Below, piece after piece: positions 1-5,861 of a stretch of DNA of 8,254 bases. The DNA is from Xanthobacteraceae bacterium (GTDB lineage: Bacteria; Pseudomonadota; Alphaproteobacteria; Rhizobiales; Xanthobacteraceae): NCBI GenBank assembly GCA_030648135.1, contig JAUSIF010000188.1:1-8254 (forward strand), read 5' to 3'. Made by a program: the position numbers and the translations under genes. A model generated the notes under the pieces. It did not search any database and was not told the DNA's origin. It saw only the letters and a program-made list of their open reading frames with translations. How positions within the stretch are numbered: position 1 is the stretch's first letter; each line of letters begins with the position of its first letter.

Positions 1-448
1 GCGTGCGCATCATGCCGAGCACGGCCTGGGCCACGACCGCGACGGCCGCGACCTTCAATCCGTGCAGCCAGCCGGTGCCGAGCGCATCGCCGAGCGCGCC
101 GGCGCCGTAGGCGAACGCGACCAGCGCGATCGCCGATGGGAGCGTAAACCCGATCCAGGCCGCGAGCGCGCCCGCGTAGCCGGCGCGCAACAGTCCGATG
201 GCGATGCCGAGCTTGCTCGACGCCGGCCCCGGCAGAAATTGGTTGAGCGCGACGAGGTCGGCATAGCTCTTCTCGTCGAGCCATTTTCGCCGCACCACGA
301 ACTCGTCGCGGAAATAACCGAGATGCGCGATCGGCCCGCCGAATGAGGTGAGGCCGAGCTTCAAGAAGACGCGCAACACCTCGAAGACGGAAGACGCGCG
401 CGGCGCGGCGCGTTTTTTACGCCTGGATTTGCGAGGTTTCGCGCTCAT
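1..448 (-). CDS. chrA: ChrA-family chromate transporter, N-terminal part (truncated by window edge)
   Basis: This is an inner-membrane transporter of the CHR family, whose characterised members export chromate. I translated it by hand from the ATG at 448-446; 149 residues are visible and the frame stays open to base 1. A basic, probably cytoplasmic N-terminus of about 20 residues precedes the family signature SFGGPIAHLGYFRDEF (residues 35-50), then RRKWLDE (53-59), YADLVALNQFLPGPASSKLG (62-81) and hydrophobic segments around 82-115 and 131-146. These motifs match the first CHR domain closely. Full-length members are usually about 400 residues (two CHR domains) or about 200 (one); which applies here cannot be seen. 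The start overlaps the aminotransferase stop as ATGA, implying one transcript and coupled translation. Chromate as substrate is inferred from the family; many genomic ChrA homologues have no tested function. Confidence 0.88.
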   Translation of the reverse strand, partial: MSAKPRKSRRKKRAAPRASSVFEVLRVFLKLGLTSFGGPIAHLGYFRDEFVVRRKWLDEKSYADLVALNQFLPGPASSKLGIAIGLLRAGYAGALAAWIGFTLPSAIALVAFAYGAGALGDALGTGWLHGLKVAAVAVVAQAVLGMMRT

Positions 449-1644
449 TTGCCGAGCCACTTGCCAATGCGCGCTACCGCCTCGCGCATCTCGGCGGCGG
501 AGCCGGCGTAGCAGAAGCGCAAGAAATTATTGCCGCGCACGGGATCGAAATCGATGCCGGGGGTGGCGGCGACATGGGTCTCCTCCAGCATGCGGCGGGC
601 GAAGTCGAGGCTGTCGTTGGAGAAGCGCGAGACGTCGGCATAGAGATAGAACGCGCCGTCGACGGGCAGGAATTTCTCCAGCCCCGCCTGGGGCAGGCCC
701 GCGAGCAAAATCTTCCGATTCTCCTCGTAGCCGTGCTTGACCGCTTCCATCTCGGCGCGGCCGTCGAAGGCGGCCTCGGCGGCCGCTTGCGACAGCGCCG
801 GCACCGAGATCGAGAGGTTCTGCTGCAGCCGGTCCATTGTGCGTATCAGTGTCTCAGGCAGCACCATCCAGCCGATGCGCCAGCCGGTCATGCAGAAATA
901 TTTCGAGAACGAATTGATCACCACGGTATTGTCCGAGAGCTTGGCCGCGGTCTCGGCCGCGAACGCATAATCGAGCCCGTGATAGATCTCGTCGGAGATG
1001 AACCTGATGCCCAAATCCTCGCTCGCCCGGATCAGGCCGGCGAGCACGTCGGCCTTCACCATGGTGCCGGTCGGATTGGCGGGACTCGCCACGATCACGC
1101 CGGCCAGCGGCTTCTCACGGTGCGCGGCGATCAGCGCATCGACCGTGAGCGCCCAGCGCGTGCGCTCGGAAATCTCGATCGCGACCGGCTCGCAGCCGAG
1201 CGCCTTCAAGATGTGGCGGTAGGGCGGATAGCCGGGTTCGGCCAGCGCCACCCGGTCGCCCGGCTCGAACAGCGCGAGAAAGGCGAGCACGACGCCCGCC
1301 GACGAGCCGGTGGTCACCGCGATGCGGGCGGGCTCGATGGCGAGGCCGTAACTCTCGGCATAATGCCTGGCAATGCGCGCGCGCAACGAGGGCACGCCGA
1401 GCGCCTCGGTATAGCCGATGCGGCCGGTGGCGAGCGCGGCCTTGGCCGCGGCGATGGCGGTCGCGGGCGCCGACGCCGCCGGCTGGCCCACCTCCATATG
1501 GATCACCCGACCGCCCGCCTCCTCGATGCGGGCCGCTGCCGCCATCACGTCCATCACCATGAACGGCGGCACCTCGCTGCGGGCCGAAGGCTTGAGCAAC
1601 CGCCGCCCGGCGGGAATTCCGGCGCTGATCGTGGTCTTCCGCAA
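445..1644 (-). CDS. PLP-dependent class I/II aminotransferase
   Basis: This is a cytoplasmic fold-type I aminotransferase that transfers an amino group between an amino acid and a 2-oxo acid through pyridoxal phosphate. Numbering from the TTG at 1644 gives 399 residues. Visible motifs are EVGQP (51-55), GYTEALG (77-83), the ASPANPTGT segment with Asn190, SDEIYHGL (217-224, Asp218 and Tyr221), SFSKYFCMTGWRIG with Schiff-base Lys248, and FLRFCYA with the carboxylate-binding Arg376. The full catalytic set is present, so the enzyme is probably active. Substrate specificity cannot be read from sequence; the aspartate/aromatic/alanine subgroup is the best placement. The TTG start has an AGGG about 9 nt upstream. 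A second TTG at residue 16 fits usual family lengths about as well, while the ATG at residue 29 would remove conserved sequence. chrA follows with a 4-base overlap, and the gene diverges from the M48 protease. Confidence 0.93.
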   Translation of the reverse strand: MRKTTISAGIPAGRRLLKPSARSEVPPFMVMDVMAAAARIEEAGGRVIHMEVGQPAASAPATAIAAAKAALATGRIGYTEALGVPSLRARIARHYAESYGLAIEPARIAVTTGSSAGVVLAFLALFEPGDRVALAEPGYPPYRHILKALGCEPVAIEISERTRWALTVDALIAAHREKPLAGVIVASPANPTGTMVKADVLAGLIRASEDLGIRFISDEIYHGLDYAFAAETAAKLSDNTVVINSFSKYFCMTGWRIGWMVLPETLIRTMDRLQQNLSISVPALSQAAAEAAFDGRAEMEAVKHGYEENRKILLAGLPQAGLEKFLPVDGAFYLYADVSRFSNDSLDFARRMLEETHVAATPGIDFDPVRGNNFLRFCYAGSAAEMREAVARIGKWLGK

Positions 1645-1658
1645 GGTCTGCTACCCTA

Positions 1659-1707
1659 GCGCATGATCCGGCGAAGTGGGAACCGGTTCGCCGATAAGAT
1701 CATGCGC
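1659..1707. repeat. 49-bp palindromic intergenic repeat (rhizobial REP-like type)
   Basis: The outer 10-bp arms, gcgcatgatc at 1659-1668 and gatcatgcgc at 1698-1707, are perfect reverse complements. Inner 7-bp arms (cggcgaa at 1669-1675, ttcgccg at 1687-1693) are also perfect, separated by the core gtgggaaccgg, with a 4-base bulge (ataa) on the right side. From memory this matches a very abundant intergenic palindrome of Bradyrhizobium, Rhodopseudomonas and relatives. Copy number in this genome cannot be checked here. It starts 14 bp upstream of the aminotransferase TTG and would lie in that gene's leader or promoter region. Confidence 0.85.
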
Positions 1708-1789
1708 CAGATTAATAAGTTAGCGCGCGAGCCGCAGATAAGTCTACGCAATCTGCGCAAGCTTGATTGCGCCGCAAAACGTGTACCCA

Positions 1790-1808
1790 CCCCGGATCAA
1801 ATCCGGGG
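1790..1808. repeat. Short GC-rich inverted repeat
   Basis: Perfect 8-bp arms (ccccggat and atccgggg) flank a 3-nt loop (caa). The hairpin is followed after five bases by TTTTT at 1814-1818, which looks terminator-like on the plus strand, but no upstream plus-strand gene would need it. The core with its caggcttttt flank resembles a second short repeat class common in rhizobial intergenic DNA. I favour repeat over terminator. Confidence 0.55.
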
Positions 1809-1909
1809 CAGGCTTTTTGCTGATCGCGCGCTAGTGCCCCGTTGCCGCCGCATTCGCGCGGTCTGTGACTGGGAATGGTTCCACTCATCGGTTCGTGAAC
1901 GGAGCCGCG

Positions 1910-1938
1910 TTGACCCCTCTCCGCCGCGCACTTATAGC
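1910..1938 (+). promoter_or_regulatory. Predicted sigma70-type promoter for the M48 protease gene
   Basis: A -35 box TTGACC at 1910-1915 and a -10 box TATAGC at 1933-1938 are separated by 17 bp, the optimal spacing for housekeeping sigma factors. Transcription would begin near 1945, about 33 nt before the ATG at 1978. This fits the chosen start and argues against translation beginning further upstream. It probably drives the protease and the oxidoreductase behind it. It is a sequence match only. Confidence 0.6.
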
Positions 1939-1977
1939 GTGGCGCTTGGGGCCGATGGGAGCGCTCCGCCAAATCCC

Positions 1978-3447
1978 ATGATCGAAGACAGCACAGCTAG
2001 CAGGCCGAGCCGCGCGAGACCAGCGCGCGCCTCCGGAACATGCTCGTCCTTGCCCAGGCGCGCGATTGCGCTCGTCGCACTCGCGGCGCTGGTCAGCGCC
2101 CAGATGTTCACGGGCCTTGGGCAGACCGCAAAGGCACAGGAGCAGGCCCGGCGCGGCCAGCCCAACGTCATCCGCGACGCCGAGATCGAGGAGCTGTTGC
2201 GCGATTATATCCGGCCGATCCTGAAGACGGCCGGGCTCACCGCCCAGAAGATCGAGATCGTGCTCATCGGCGACCGCAGTTTCAATGCCTTCGTCGCCGA
2301 CGGCCGCCGCATCTTCGTCAATACCGGCGCGCTCTACGACTCTATCACGCCGAACCAGATCATCGGCGTGCTCGCCCACGAAACCGGCCACATCGCCGGC
2401 GGCCACCTCGCCAAGTTGCGCGAGCAGATGGCCACTGCGCAGACCGCCGCGATCGTCGCCATGCTCTTGGGGGTCGGCGCCATGGTGGCGGGCGCCGCCT
2501 CCGGCGCGCGCGGTGTCGGCGAGGCCGCGCCCGGGCTGTTGATGGGCCCGCAGGAGGTGATCCGCCGCTCGCTGCTCTCTTATGTGCGCAGCCAGGAGGA
2601 ATCCGCCGACCGCGCCGCCGTGAATTTCCTCAATGCCACCGGGCAATCGGCGAAAGGCATGGTCGAGACCTTCCAGCGCTTCGCCAACGATGCGCTGTTC
2701 GTGGCGTCCCGGGTCGATCCCTATCAGCTCACCCATCCGATGCCGCGCGAGCGCATCGCCGCGCTGGAAAGTCTCGCGCGCGAGAGCCCCTATTACGATA
2801 AAAAGGACTCTCCGCAGCTGCAGCTCCGCCATGACATGATGCGGGCGAAGCTCGCGGGCTTCACCGACCGTCTCGACACCGTGATGCGCCGGTATCCGCC
2901 CTCGAACACGAGCCTGCCCGCCCGTTATGCCCGGGCGATCGCTTCCTACCGCTTCGGCAATGTCCGCGACTCGATCGCGCAGATCGACGCGCTCATTGCC
3001 GAGCAGCCGAACAACCCGTATTTTCACGAATTGAAGGGCCAGGCCTTGCTGGAAAGCGGGCGGGCGAAGGAAGCGGTGGCGCCCTTGCGCCACGCGGTCG
3101 CGCTCTCGAACGGATCGGCGTTGCTGCACATGATGCTCGGTCAGGCGCTGGTGCAATCGGGTGACAAGGCGGTGGCGGAGGAAGCGGTCCGCGAGCTGCG
3201 CCAGGCGATCGCCAGGGAGCCGGACGCTTCGTTCGGCTATCGTCAGCTTGCCATCGCGCTCGGCCGCAAGGGCGACATGCCGAACGCCGATCTCGCCTCC
3301 GCGCTCGCCGCCTTCAACGAGGGAGATTTCAAGACCGCCCGCCAACTCGCCTTTCGCGCCCAGAAGAGCTTTCCGACCGGCTCGCCCGGATGGCTCAAGG
3401 CCGACGACCTCGTCAATTTCAAGCCGCCCAAGATCGGGCAGAACTGA
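1978..3447 (+). CDS. M48-family metalloprotease with C-terminal TPR repeats, BepA/YfgC-like
   Basis: This is a predicted periplasmic zinc metalloprotease with chaperone-like TPRs, similar in architecture and length (489 residues) to E. coli BepA, which assembles or degrades outer-membrane proteins such as LptD. A signal sequence spans about residues 27-53 (RR, then a hydrophobic stretch, then AKA|QE). The zinc motif is HETGH (His134, Glu135, His138), with a probable third ligand Glu207 in QEESAD. LTHPMPRERI (252-260 region) carries His253, equivalent in position to the regulatory histidine described in BepA. Residues 310-460 form helical TPR-type repeats (for example 345-375 and 380-412). The ATG at 1978 was chosen because a promoter lies just upstream. 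It gives an unusually long, arginine-rich n-region of about 28 residues and only a weak, distant GGGAG. A TTG at 2050 would give a more typical signal peptide. BepA-like function is inferred. Confidence 0.9.
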   Translation: MIEDSTASRPSRARPARASGTCSSLPRRAIALVALAALVSAQMFTGLGQTAKAQEQARRGQPNVIRDAEIEELLRDYIRPILKTAGLTAQKIEIVLIGDRSFNAFVADGRRIFVNTGALYDSITPNQIIGVLAHETGHIAGGHLAKLREQMATAQTAAIVAMLLGVGAMVAGAASGARGVGEAAPGLLMGPQEVIRRSLLSYVRSQEESADRAAVNFLNATGQSAKGMVETFQRFANDALFVASRVDPYQLTHPMPRERIAALESLARESPYYDKKDSPQLQLRHDMMRAKLAGFTDRLDTVMRRYPPSNTSLPARYARAIASYRFGNVRDSIAQIDALIAEQPNNPYFHELKGQALLESGRAKEAVAPLRHAVALSNGSALLHMMLGQALVQSGDKAVAEEAVRELRQAIAREPDASFGYRQLAIALGRKGDMPNADLASALAAFNEGDFKTARQLAFRAQKSFPTGSPGWLKADDLVNFKPPKIGQN

Positions 3448-3457
3448 CCCGGCGACC

Positions 3458-3462
3458 AGGAG
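3458..3462 (+). promoter_or_regulatory. Ribosome binding site of the DsbA/ScsC-like gene
   Basis: AGGAG lies 8 nt before the ATG at 3471, an ideal spacing. It fixes the start against the longer open frame reaching back to 3390, which would overlap the protease gene. Confidence 0.8.
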
Positions 3463-3470
3463 ACCATCCG

Positions 3471-4262
3471 ATGTTTTCACTTTCCAAGTTGCGTACCGGT
3501 ACGGCCGGCTGGCTCGCTGCCGCCGCGCTGATCGCCGGGCTCGCCGTCGCCGCGCCGCTGCAGGCGGCCCCGCTCTCGAAAGCCGACCGCGAGGCGATCG
3601 AGGCCGTCATCAAGGACTATCTCCTGCAAAATCCGGAAGTCCTGCGCGACGCCCTGATGGAACTCGAGAAGCGCGCCAACGCGGAGGAATCGGGCAAACG
3701 CGCGGAAGCGCTGAAGAAGAACCAGAAGCTGATTTTCGAGTCCGCGCGCGGCGTGGTCGTCGGCAATCCCAAGGGCGACATCACGATCGTCGAGTTTTTC
3801 GATTACAACTGCGGTTATTGCAAGCGTGCGCTCGCCGACATGCTCGATCTGATCAAGGCCGATCCCAAGCTCAAATTCGTGCTGAAGGAGTTCCCCGTGC
3901 TCGGGCCGGGCTCGCTCGAGGCGGCCAAGGTCGCGATCGCGGTCCGCATGCAGGACAAGGACGGCGCCAAATATCTCGCCTTCCATCGTGCGCTGCTCGG
4001 CAGCCGCGGCGAGGCCAACCGCGAGCGCGCGCTGGCGGTGGCGAAGGAAGCGGGCGCCGACATGGCCCGGCTGGAAAAGGATCTCGCCAGCGCGGAGATC
4101 AACGCCACCATCGAGGAAAGCGTGAAGCTCGCCGAAGCGCTCGGTATCGGCGGCACCCCGAGCTACGTCATCGCCAACGAGATCGTGCCCGGCGCCATCG
4201 GCTTCAACGGGCTGAAGAACAAGCTCGACGCGGTGCGCAAATGCGGCCGGGCCACCTGCTGA
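3471..4262 (+). CDS. Periplasmic DsbA/ScsC-like thiol:disulfide oxidoreductase
   Basis: This exported thioredoxin-fold protein of 263 residues is predicted to make or shuffle disulfide bonds in periplasmic proteins. A signal peptide covers about residues 1-33 (hydrophobic 14-30, LQA|APL). Residues 36-90 are charged and helical (IKDYLLQNPEVLRDALMELE), resembling the N-terminal oligomerisation segment of ScsC-type proteins. The thioredoxin domain begins near residue 103. Its active site CGYC (Cys114, Cys117) follows FFDYN, and the cis-proline loop is GTPSYVI (Pro230). A second cysteine pair sits at the very C-terminus (Cys258 and Cys263, CX4C), outside the usual active site. The gene starts 23 nt after the protease stop, so the two are probably cotranscribed. 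Whether it acts as oxidase or isomerase is undecided; the ScsC-like N-terminus leaves isomerase activity possible. Confidence 0.92.
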   Translation: MFSLSKLRTGTAGWLAAAALIAGLAVAAPLQAAPLSKADREAIEAVIKDYLLQNPEVLRDALMELEKRANAEESGKRAEALKKNQKLIFESARGVVVGNPKGDITIVEFFDYNCGYCKRALADMLDLIKADPKLKFVLKEFPVLGPGSLEAAKVAIAVRMQDKDGAKYLAFHRALLGSRGEANRERALAVAKEAGADMARLEKDLASAEINATIEESVKLAEALGIGGTPSYVIANEIVPGAIGFNGLKNKLDAVRKCGRATC

Positions 4263-4354
4263 GTTCTCCGCGCCTATTCAGTGGGTCAGTTACGGCAAAT
4301 GTCTGCTCCTGACCGATACTGTTGCAAAAGGATTTTGGCCGCGCCGACGGAACA

Positions 4355-4360
4355 GAGGAG
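4355..4360 (+). promoter_or_regulatory. Ribosome binding site of the DUF3551 gene
   Basis: GAGGAG lies 7 nt before the ATG at 4368. It decides that start over a GTG at 4281 in the same frame, which lacks such a site and would put a non-secretory tail before the signal peptide. Confidence 0.8.
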
Positions 4361-4367
4361 ACGCACC

Positions 4368-4607
4368 ATGAAGATGTTGATGATGACAGGGGCGGTTGTT
4401 GCGGGCCTTGTTGCCTTGCAAGCGCAGGCGACTGCCCAGCAAGAAGCCGTCAGGGCAAACGAGCGTTATTGCCTCGATGCGGTCGGATTTGAAGGAGGCA
4501 CCCAACCCTTGCTGTGCCGGTTCACCACCATCGAGCAGTGCAATATGTCGAAGACGGGCCCCACGGACCGCTGCATGTTGAACCCGAGATTGGGCGATCG
4601 CCGCTGA
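4368..4607 (+). CDS. Small secreted four-cysteine protein, DUF3551 type
   Basis: This 79-residue protein has a clear signal peptide (MKMLMMTGAVVAGLVALQAQ, probable cleavage after ATA near residue 23). The mature part is about 56 residues with four cysteines at 35, 50, 58 and 69, in the order RYCLDAVGF, LLCRFTTIEQC and RCMLNPR. The spacing and the words YCL, C-F-T-T-x-x-QC and C-x-x-NP match DUF3551, an uncharacterised family abundant in Bradyrhizobium and relatives. Function is unknown. It lies 105 nt after the oxidoreductase, with its own strong ribosome site. Four cysteines in an exported protein suggest two disulfides, for which the neighbouring oxidoreductase could be a catalyst, but that is only proximity. 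Family assignment is by motif memory. Confidence 0.82.
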   Translation: MKMLMMTGAVVAGLVALQAQATAQQEAVRANERYCLDAVGFEGGTQPLLCRFTTIEQCNMSKTGPTDRCMLNPRLGDRR

Positions 4608-4749
4608 CGACGACGAAATCGACTGCGAGCAGCCACAGCTTTAGACTGACCTGCTCCCCTGAAACGCCCCCGGTATTGAGTAGAATCCGGGCACGAAGCG
4701 GACAATCAACCCACTGCCCGCTACCCCCGCCGCGCAGGCTTCCCCCCGG

Positions 4750-4774
4750 CCGCTCCTCTTTCTATAAGGAGCGG
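4750..4774. other. Stem-loop upstream of aroQ
   Basis: Perfect 8-bp arms (ccgctcct at 4750-4757, aggagcgg at 4767-4774) surround a 9-nt loop. Two G-U pairs and a C-G pair could extend the stem to 11. There is no following T run, so it is not a classical terminator. It lies about 50 nt before the aroQ ATG, in what is probably its leader. It contains an AGGAG that is too far from the ATG to serve aroQ. Confidence 0.5.
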
Positions 4775-4823
4775 TTGCCGCGGGCCATTCCGGCCGGCGG
4801 CCGAAGCCCTGCCCGATCCCGTC

Positions 4824-5273
4824 ATGGCCAACCTCGTCTACGTCCTCAATGGACCCAATCTCAACCTGCTCGGCAGCCGCGAGACCGCGGTCTACGGGGA
4901 CAAGTCGCTCGCCGACATCGAGAAAATCTGCCGTACCGCCGCCGGCAAGCACGGCCTCACCATCGAATTCCGCCAGAGCAACCGCGAGGGCGAGCTGATC
5001 GACTGGCTGCATGAGGCCAAGGCCAAGGCCGTGGGCGTCCTGTTCAATCCCGGCGGCTATACCCACACCTCGGTCGCGTTGCACGACGCCATTCGCGCCA
5101 TCGGCCTACCGGTCATCGAAGTGCATCTGTCGAACCTGTTCGCGCGCGAGCCGTTCCGCCATCATTCCTATATCTCGCCGGTGGCGCGCGGGATCATCTG
5201 CGGCTTCGGCGCCGAGGGCTATCGGCTCGCCATCGACGCGCTCGCGGGCGTGCTGAAGTCCGAAAAAAAGTGA
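4824..5273 (+). CDS. aroQ: Type II 3-dehydroquinate dehydratase
   Basis: This enzyme catalyses the third step of the shikimate pathway, dehydrating 3-dehydroquinate to 3-dehydroshikimate in the cytoplasm; type II enzymes form dodecamers. The 149 residues match the usual length. The N-terminus VLNGPNLNLLGSRE is diagnostic. Catalytic residues fall at the positions known from the Mycobacterium tuberculosis enzyme: Arg19, Tyr24, Asn75 and His81 (FNPGGYTH), His101 (EVHLSN) and Arg112 (FRHHS). The ATG at 4824 gives the canonical start although no strong ribosome site precedes it. The stop at 5271-5273 overlaps the possible GTG start of accB as GTGA. The aroQ-accB-accC order is common in alphaproteobacteria. 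Confidence 0.97.
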   Translation: MANLVYVLNGPNLNLLGSRETAVYGDKSLADIEKICRTAAGKHGLTIEFRQSNREGELIDWLHEAKAKAVGVLFNPGGYTHTSVALHDAIRAIGLPVIEVHLSNLFAREPFRHHSYISPVARGIICGFGAEGYRLAIDALAGVLKSEKK

Positions 5274-5719
5274 AGCGCATGTTCAGACGCAAAATCTCCA
5301 TCGACCCGGAGCTGGTGAAGGAGCTCACGCGGCTCTTGGAGGAGAACAACCTCTCCGAGATCGAGGTGCAACGCGGCGATCAGCGCGTCCGCGTCGCCCG
5401 CGGCGGCGCAGCTTCGCCGGCTGCGCCCGCGAGCGCGGTGGCTCAGGCCGGCGCCGTTCTATCCCCCACCGACCATGCCAAGCATCCGGGCGTCGTGCTC
5501 TCGCCCATGGTCGGCACCGCCTATCGCTCGCCGGAGCCCGGCGCCAAGCCCTTCGTCGACGTGGGCAGCGAAGTGCGCGAGGGCGAAACGCTGCTCATCA
5601 TCGAGGCGATGAAGACCATGAACACCATCCCGGCGCCGCGCGCCGGCACCGTGACCCGCATCCTGGTCGAGGACGGCCAGCCGGTCGAATACGGCGAGCC
5701 GCTGTTGATTCTCGAGTGA
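5270..5719 (+). CDS. accB: Biotin carboxyl carrier protein of acetyl-CoA carboxylase
   Basis: AccB carries biotin between biotin carboxylase (AccC) and carboxyltransferase (AccAD) in the first committed step of fatty acid synthesis. The N-terminal region (to about 45) has the LVKELTRLLEENNLSEIEVQRG pattern of AccB, split here only by my reading. A flexible Ala/Pro-rich linker follows (about 46-65), then the biotinyl domain (about 72-149). The biotin site is EAMKTMN with Lys115, counting from the GTG; threonine after the lysine is frequent in alphaproteobacteria, where E. coli has methionine. Two starts are possible: GTG at 5270, overlapping the aroQ stop by 4 bases (149 residues), or ATG at 5279 (146 residues, MFRRKISID). 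Neither has a clear ribosome site. Translation is probably coupled to aroQ. accC follows after an unusually long 142-bp gap. Confidence 0.96.
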   Translation: MKRMFRRKISIDPELVKELTRLLEENNLSEIEVQRGDQRVRVARGGAASPAAPASAVAQAGAVLSPTDHAKHPGVVLSPMVGTAYRSPEPGAKPFVDVGSEVREGETLLIIEAMKTMNTIPAPRAGTVTRILVEDGQPVEYGEPLLILE

Positions 5720-5751
5720 GATATGTCGCTACTGCCGCGCTGTTTTTTCGT

Positions 5752-5841
5752 CGTCATGGCCGGGCTCGTCCCGGCCATCCACGTCTTCGACCAATTCGAC
5801 GCGGCAGGTCGTGGATGCCCGGGTCAAGCCCGGGCATAACG
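5752..5841. repeat. 90-bp palindromic intergenic repeat between accB and accC
   Basis: Left half and right half are imperfect reverse complements: cgtcatggccgggc at 5752-5765 pairs with gcccgggcataacg at the right end (12 of 14). The inner ccggccatccacg pairs with cgtggatgcccgg (12 of 13), leaving a central loop of roughly 25 nt. Each half also has its own small hairpin (ggccgggctcgtcccggcc; gcccgggtcaagcccgggc). I recognise it as a repeat type very common in Bradyrhizobium and Rhodopseudomonas intergenic DNA. It would be transcribed within the accB-accC message. Confidence 0.85.
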
Positions 5842-5845
5842 GTTC

Positions 5846-5850
5846 AGGAA
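5846..5850 (+). promoter_or_regulatory. Probable ribosome binding site of accC
   Basis: AGGAA ends 11 nt before the ATG at 5862, somewhat far but the only candidate. It lies just outside the palindromic repeat and supports 5862 over an in-frame ATG at 5811 that is inside the repeat. Confidence 0.5.
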
Positions 5851-5861
5851 ACGCGACGCCC

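Larger units (their letters stand above)
1645..1977. other. Divergent intergenic region, no gene
   Basis: This 333-bp gap lies between the minus-strand aminotransferase and the plus-strand protease. It contains a 49-bp palindromic repeat, a short GC hairpin and a plus-strand promoter, each listed separately. The rest (about 1708-1789 and 1819-1909) shows no recognisable gene, tRNA or clear minus-strand promoter. The protease frame stays open back to an ATG at 1663, but that ATG lies inside the palindrome and the intervening translation has no family resemblance, so I treat it as non-coding. Confidence 0.7.

Noticed and set aside
574..1659. Plus-strand open frame opposite the aminotransferase
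   Set aside because: The Arg/His/Gly-rich translation lacks motifs; the minus strand carries the full aminotransferase motif set.
1790..1818. Hairpin plus TTTTT as an intrinsic terminator
   Set aside because: No plus-strand gene precedes it, five bases separate stem and T run, and the sequence looks like a common repeat.
1663..1977. Upstream extension of the protease frame from ATG 1663
   Set aside because: The ATG is part of a palindromic repeat, a promoter lies downstream of it, and the added residues precede a signal peptide, which is not sensible.
1885..3480. Long minus-strand open frame opposite the protease gene
   Set aside because: It is an antisense shadow created by high G+C third positions; the translation is Arg/Gly/Ala-rich with no domain, while the plus strand encodes a clear M48 protease.
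3161..4312. Plus-strand frame overlapping the protease end and the oxidoreductase
   Set aside because: It is Arg-rich low-complexity translation in a shifted frame, overlapping two well-supported genes.
4290..4319. TTACGG and GATACT as a promoter for the DUF3551 gene
   Set aside because: The spacing is 19 bp and the -35 match is poor; not strong enough to annotate.
4676..4706. TTGAGT and GACAAT as a promoter for aroQ
   Set aside because: The 19-bp spacer and weak -10 box leave it no better than chance.
5811..5861. Upstream in-frame ATG for accC
   Set aside because: It lies inside the palindromic repeat, has no ribosome site, and would add 17 residues before the universal MFDKILIANRGE start.
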